Below are positions 60,411 through 64,000 of a stretch of 64,000 nt of DNA, in pieces. The position numbers and the translations under genes are program-made. The notes below the pieces were generated by a model. It saw only the letters and a list, made by a program, of their open reading frames with translations, was not told where the DNA came from and did no database searches. This DNA comes from Oxalobacteraceae bacterium AB_14 (lineage in GTDB: Bacteria > Pseudomonadota > Gammaproteobacteria > Burkholderiales > Burkholderiaceae_D), in contig KB906725.1 in NCBI GenBank assembly GCA_000381565.1, positions 1,505,731 through 1,569,730 on the forward strand, in the 5' to 3' direction. How positions within the stretch are numbered: the first letter of the stretch is position 1; each line of letters begins with the position of its first letter.

Positions 60411-61322
60411 ATGCAAGCGAATGACCTTAAAAAAATTCTTTCCTCCGGCCTGCTGTCGTTCCCGGTCACCGACTTCGACGCTGAAGGCAACTTCCGCAAG
60501 TCGACCTATATCGAGCGCCTGGAGTGGCTGGCTCCCTACGGCGCCACCGCGCTGTTCGCCGCCGGCGGCACCGGCGAGTTCTTCTCGCTGACGGCCAACG
60601 AATACACCGACATCATCAAGACCGCCGTCGACACCTGCGCCGGCCAAGTGCCTATCCTGGCCGGCGTCGGCGGCCCGACCCGCGTGGCCGCGGCCTACGC
60701 CAAGGAAGCCGAGCGCGTCGGCGCGCAGGGCCTGTTGCTGCTGCCGCACTACCTGACCGAAGCGAGCCAGGACGGCCTGATCGAACACGTGGCCGAAGTC
60801 TGCAAGGCGACCAAGCTGGGCGTGGTGGTCTACAACCGCGCCAACTGCCGCCTGACGCCGGACTCGCTGGCCAAGCTGGCCGACCGTTGCCCCAACCTGG
60901 TCGGCTTCAAGGACGGCGTCGGCGACATCGAGCTGATGGTCTCGATCTGGCGCAAGATGGGCGACCGCTTCAGCTACCTGGGCGGCCTGCCGACCGCCGA
61001 AGTTTACGCGGCCGCGTACAAGGCTTTGGGTACTCCGGTATACTCGTCGGCGGTATTCAACTTCATGCCGAAACTGGCGATGGACTTCTACCATGCCGTC
61101 GCGTCGGACAATCACGCCGAACAAAACCGCATGCTGGACGAGTTCTTCCTGCCATACCTGGAGATACGTAACCGCAAGGCCGGCTACGCAGTGAGTATCG
61201 TGAAAGCGGGTGCACGCCTGGTGGGCCACGATGCAGGCCCGGTGCGCGCGCCACTGACCGATCTGACTGCGGAAGAATGCGACATGCTGGATAAACTGAT
61301 CCGCAAACAAGGCGCTCAGTAA
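60411..61322 (+). CDS. kdgD: 5-dehydro-4-deoxyglucarate dehydratase
   Basis: A 303-residue member of the DHDPS/NAL family that converts 5-keto-4-deoxyglucarate to 2-oxoglutarate semialdehyde, water and CO2. Visible are the substrate loop GGTGEFFSLT (residues 50-59), VVVYNRANC with the conserved tyrosine, and the Schiff-base lysine in LVGFKDGVGD near residue 168. The second step is encoded next door. 'ttggaga' precedes the ATG. Confidence 0.92.
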   Translation: MQANDLKKILSSGLLSFPVTDFDAEGNFRKSTYIERLEWLAPYGATALFAAGGTGEFFSLTANEYTDIIKTAVDTCAGQVPILAGVGGPTRVAAAYAKEAERVGAQGLLLLPHYLTEASQDGLIEHVAEVCKATKLGVVVYNRANCRLTPDSLAKLADRCPNLVGFKDGVGDIELMVSIWRKMGDRFSYLGGLPTAEVYAAAYKALGTPVYSSAVFNFMPKLAMDFYHAVASDNHAEQNRMLDEFFLPYLEIRNRKAGYAVSIVKAGARLVGHDAGPVRAPLTDLTAEECDMLDKLIRKQGAQ

Positions 61323-61349
61323 TCCCTGCGGCGGCGACAAATATAAAAC

Positions 61350-61372
61350 AAGCGCGGCTCGTCCGCGCTTTT
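61350..61372 (+). terminator. Hairpin between kdgD and the aldehyde dehydrogenase gene
   Basis: aagcgcgg / ccgcgctt (61350-61357 and 61363-61370) with a 5-base loop and a short T-run. Inside an operon it may act as an attenuator that lowers expression of the downstream genes. Confidence 0.55.
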
Positions 61373-61391
61373 CATACATTGAGGAGTCATT

Positions 61392-62966
61392 ATGCAAATT
61401 GCTGGTGAAATGGTTATCGGGCGCAGCGCGGTCCTGGGCAAAGAAGGCACGATGAAGGCGATCGATCCATCGCGTAACCTGGAAATCGAACCGGCCTTCG
61501 GCCTGGCCGGCGCCGCCGACCTGCAGCGCGCCTGCGAACTGGCCGACCAGGCTTTCGACACCTACCGCGCCACCGGCCTGGAAGCGCGCGCCAAGTTCCT
61601 GGAAACCATCGCCGACCGCATCATGGACATCGGCCCTGCGCTGATCGAACGCGCGATGCAGGAAAGCGGCTTGCCGCAAGCCCGCCTGGAAGGTGAGCGT
61701 GGCCGCACCTGCAACCAGCTGCGTTTGTTCGCGAAAGTCGTGCGCGACGGCCGTTTCCAGTCGGCGACGCTGGACAGCGCGCTGCCGGAACGCACGCCGC
61801 CGCGCAGCGATCTGCGCCTGCGCAAGATCGGCCTGGGCCCGGTCGCCGTGTTCGGCGCGTCGAACTTCCCGCTGGCGTTCTCGGTGGCCGGCGGCGATAC
61901 CGCATCGGCGCTGGCGGCCGGCTGCCCGGTGGTGGTCAAGGCCCACTCGGCCCACCTGGGCACCTCTGAACTGGTCGGCAAGGCGGTCGCCAAGGCCGCC
62001 GAGGAATGCGGCATGCCGGAAGGCGTGTTCTCGATGCTGATCGGCTCCGGCCAGACCATCGGCCAGGACCTGGTCAGCCATCCTGCGATCAAGGCCGTCG
62101 GCTTCACCGGTTCGCGTTCGGGCGGCCTGGCGTTGATGCGCACCGCCGCCGCGCGCAAGGAACCGATCCCGGTCTACGCTGAAATGAGCTCGATCAATCC
62201 GGTCTTCCTGCTGCCGGGCGCACTGGATAACGCCAAGCTGCCGCAAGCCTTCGCCGATTCGCTGACCTTGGGCTCGGGCCAGTTCTGCACCAACCCCGGC
62301 ATGCTGGTCGGCCTGAAGAGCGACAAGCTGCAAGCCTTCGTCGCCGCCGTGTCGGGCACGCTGGGCGCGAAAAATGCGACGACCATGCTGACCCCCGGCA
62401 TCCACAAGGCTTATGTCTCCGGCGTCAGCGGCCTGGCCGCCATCGACGGCGTGCAGCAGGTCGCCGCCGGCCAGGGGACGGACGCCCCGTGCGCTGCGCA
62501 AGCCTTCCTGTACCAGGTGGACGCCAAGTCCTTCCTGACCAACACCGCGCTGGAAGGCGAGATCTTCGGACCAACCTCGCTGCTGGTGGTCTGCGACGAT
62601 GAAGCGCAGATGCTGGCCGTGGCCGAACACGTGGAAGGCCAGCTGACCGCTGCCGTCCACGCCACCGCCGACGACCGCGAACTGGCCGCGCGCCTGATGC
62701 CTACGCTGGAACGCAAGGTGGGCCGCATCCTGTTCAACGGCTTCGGCACCGGCGTGGAAGTGTCGCACGCGATGGTGCACGGCGGCCCGTTCCCGTCGAC
62801 CTCCGACAGCCGCACGACGTCGGTCGGCGCTTCGGCCATCGACCGCTTCCTGCGTCCAGTGTGCTACCAGGATGTGCCGTCGTACCTGCTGCCTGAGTCG
62901 CTGGCTGACGCCAATCCGCAAAACATTCCGCGTGTCGTCAACGGCGACCTGGCATGGAACGCCTAA
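61392..62966 (+). CDS. 2,5-dioxovalerate (ketoglutarate semialdehyde) dehydrogenase
   Basis: A 524-residue NAD(P)-dependent aldehyde dehydrogenase. Cofactor region: GPVAVFGASNFPLAFSVAGGD; GFTGSRSGG; catalytic glutamate in YAEMSSINPVF; catalytic cysteine in GSGQFCTNPG. Length and pattern fit the fusion-free KGSADH group. It oxidises 2-oxoglutarate semialdehyde, the KdgD product, to 2-oxoglutarate. 'ttgaggag' precedes the ATG. It overlaps the next gene by 13 bases. Confidence 0.92.
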   Translation: MQIAGEMVIGRSAVLGKEGTMKAIDPSRNLEIEPAFGLAGAADLQRACELADQAFDTYRATGLEARAKFLETIADRIMDIGPALIERAMQESGLPQARLEGERGRTCNQLRLFAKVVRDGRFQSATLDSALPERTPPRSDLRLRKIGLGPVAVFGASNFPLAFSVAGGDTASALAAGCPVVVKAHSAHLGTSELVGKAVAKAAEECGMPEGVFSMLIGSGQTIGQDLVSHPAIKAVGFTGSRSGGLALMRTAAARKEPIPVYAEMSSINPVFLLPGALDNAKLPQAFADSLTLGSGQFCTNPGMLVGLKSDKLQAFVAAVSGTLGAKNATTMLTPGIHKAYVSGVSGLAAIDGVQQVAAGQGTDAPCAAQAFLYQVDAKSFLTNTALEGEIFGPTSLLVVCDDEAQMLAVAEHVEGQLTAAVHATADDRELAARLMPTLERKVGRILFNGFGTGVEVSHAMVHGGPFPSTSDSRTTSVGASAIDRFLRPVCYQDVPSYLLPESLADANPQNIPRVVNGDLAWNA

Positions 62967-63832
62967 GCGACATACGCTGCACGGTGGGCGAAAGCCCGAC
63001 GTGGAGCGTGGCGGAATCGGCCTGGTACTGGGTCGATATTCCCGCCAAACGCGTTTGGCGCCTGGACGGCGCCAGCGGCGCGGCGCGCTTCTGGACCACC
63101 ACCGAAATGGTCGCCTGCGTGGCGGCCAGGGCGGGCGGTGGGCTGATCGCCGGCATGGAGACGGGCATCTTCAGCCTGGAACTGGGCGAGGCGGAAGCCG
63201 CGGTCCAGACCAGGCTGGCGGCGCCCGCCGCCGGGCTGGGCGAGGGCATGCGCTTCAACGACGGCCGCTGCGACCGTCAGGGGCGCTTCTGGAGCGGCAC
63301 CATGTTCATGGATATGTCGGCCGCACGCGCGGTCGGCGAGCTGTATCGCTATGATGCGGTGCGCGGCATTTCGGCGCCGGTGGTGTCGGAGCTGCTTACG
63401 CAAAACGGCCTGGCGTTCTCGCCGGACGGCCGCACCATGTACCTGTCGGATTCGCATCCGGCGCGGCGCAGGGTGTGGGCGTTCGATTACGACGTAGCCG
63501 ACGGCGTGCCGTCCAACCGCCGCGTGTTTGCGGACATGTCGACGTATGTGGGCCGTCCCGACGGCGCCGCCATCGACAGCGACGGTTGCTACTGGATCTG
63601 CGCTAACGACGGCGGCTGCGTGCTGCGCTTCACGCCGGACGGCAAGCTGGATCGCCGCATCGACGTGCCGATGCTCAAACCGGCCATGTGCTCGTTCGGC
63701 GGCAAGGATCTGGATACGCTGATGGTGACGTCCATCGTCTCCGGCAAGCCTGAGGACGCGGAGTGGGGCGGCGCAGTCGCGCTGCTGCGGCCCGGCGTTC
63801 AAGGCGTGGCGGAAACGCCGTTCGGCCTGTAA
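62954..63832 (+). CDS. SMP-30/gluconolactonase/LRE-family protein
   Basis: A 292-residue six-bladed propeller protein. Metal-binding residues are seen in CTVGESPTWS (Glu), GLGEGMRFNDGRCDRQGRFWSGTM (Asn/Asp), LTQNGLAFSPDGRTMYLSDSH and GRPDGAAIDSDGCYWICANDGG. It would hydrolyse a sugar-acid lactone, feeding the KdgD branch. The ATG lies inside the end of the dehydrogenase gene, so translation is coupled. The TAA overlaps the next ATG (TAATG). Confidence 0.9.
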   Translation: MERLSDIRCTVGESPTWSVAESAWYWVDIPAKRVWRLDGASGAARFWTTTEMVACVAARAGGGLIAGMETGIFSLELGEAEAAVQTRLAAPAAGLGEGMRFNDGRCDRQGRFWSGTMFMDMSAARAVGELYRYDAVRGISAPVVSELLTQNGLAFSPDGRTMYLSDSHPARRRVWAFDYDVADGVPSNRRVFADMSTYVGRPDGAAIDSDGCYWICANDGGCVLRFTPDGKLDRRIDVPMLKPAMCSFGGKDLDTLMVTSIVSGKPEDAEWGGAVALLRPGVQGVAETPFGL

Positions 63833-64000
63833 TGAAGGGGCAGATGCTGAACAGGCTTCTGCCCTTTCTGTTTGCGGCCTTGCTGGCCGCCTGTGGCGCC
63901 GCACCGGTGGCGTCGCCGTGGATGCCCGACCTGGGCAACGGCCAGTATCAAAAACCGGTGCTGCACGCCGACTATCCGATCCCGACGCGATCCGCGTCGG
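63832..64000 (+). CDS. GH43-like glycoside hydrolase lipoprotein, 5' part, apparently frameshifted
   Basis: The ATG at 63832 overlaps the previous TAA. A lipoprotein signal is clear (LLPFLFAALLAAC). The mature start, MPDLGNGQYQKPVLHADY, resembles the N-terminus of GH43 enzymes (arabinosidases/xylosidases). In those the next residues are SDPDAIRVG, and that peptide is encoded here but in the shifted frame beginning at 63975. In the annotated frame it reads PIPTRSAS instead. One missing T after position 63975 would restore the enzyme. The gene runs off the window. Confidence 0.6.
   Translation, partial: MKGQMLNRLLPFLFAALLAACGAAPVASPWMPDLGNGQYQKPVLHADYPIPTRSAS

Noticed and set aside
60315..62921. 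868-residue antisense open frame across kdgD and the aldehyde dehydrogenase
   Set aside because: It is a GC-bias shadow of two clearly conserved genes, low in complexity (His, Arg, Gln, Ala rich) and without homology or ribosome site.
1..64000. tRNA, rRNA, CRISPR, transposase and prophage genes
   Set aside because: I looked for cloverleaf-like segments, regular spaced repeats and transposase or integrase motifs in all gaps and saw none.

Overview
The window is a GC-rich (roughly two-thirds G+C by eye) bacterial chromosome segment. Gene content and order (xseB-ispA-dxs, glcDEF, pilT/pilU, rfaE2, the coxB-ctaD-ctaG-DUF2970-coxC and SURF1-ctaA-ctaB-sco cluster, oxyR next to ubiA) point to a betaproteobacterium of the Burkholderiales, most likely Oxalobacteraceae (Duganella/Massilia type). 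The family-level call is an inference from gene order and protein character, not from a search. I saw no rRNA, tRNA, CRISPR array, prophage or intact insertion sequence.

Layout. 1-1.6 kb: a truncated ParE-type toxin, a decayed second toxin-antitoxin locus, and a mercaptopyruvate sulfurtransferase whose 3' end is duplicated beside the first toxin. 1.6-7.1 kb: an EamA transporter and a Rieske oxygenase, divergent from the isoprenoid operon xseB-ispA-dxs. 7.2-14.2 kb: an M48 protease, a cobalamin adenosyltransferase, an HxlR regulator divergent from an MBL-fold hydrolase, a SUFU-like protein and glcDEF. 14.3-21.4 kb: a large c-di-GMP GGDEF/EAL protein, glutathione peroxidase, pilU and pilT separated by a 39-bp perfect palindrome, then yggS-proC. 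21.5-25.3 kb: a diheme cytochrome / beta-helix lipoprotein pair, a HiPIP, a toxin-antitoxin pair and a DUF883 protein. 25.3-29.3 kb: ubiA, oxyR, a second PilU-like ATPase and rfaE2.

Respiration dominates 29.3-52 kb. The first block (29.3-34.3 kb) encodes an alternative aa3-type oxidase resembling coxMNOP: a cytochrome c-fused subunit II, subunit I, two short subunit III-like proteins and a subunit IV. An AraC regulator, an EamA transporter and a quinol-dependent nitric oxide reductase follow. The second block (41.9-52.0 kb) is the housekeeping aa3 oxidase with its assembly factors (CtaG, SURF1, two Sco-like proteins, heme A synthase, heme O synthase). Between them lie a comF-trmL-periplasmic binding protein operon and bioC.

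The right part (52-64 kb) holds a CNNM/CorC-type membrane protein, an NhaR-like LysR regulator divergent from a DUF475-TerD-AIM24-TerD stress cassette, and an HDOD protein that may be translated from a leaderless mRNA. It ends with a GntR-controlled sugar-acid operon: kdgD, ketoglutarate semialdehyde dehydrogenase, an SMP-30 lactonase, and the start of a GH43-like lipoprotein that appears frameshifted at the window edge.

Three copies of a 'GTCATTCCCGC...' inverted repeat sit at 3' ends of genes, mostly between convergent genes. Many long antisense reading frames are GC-bias shadows and are omitted.
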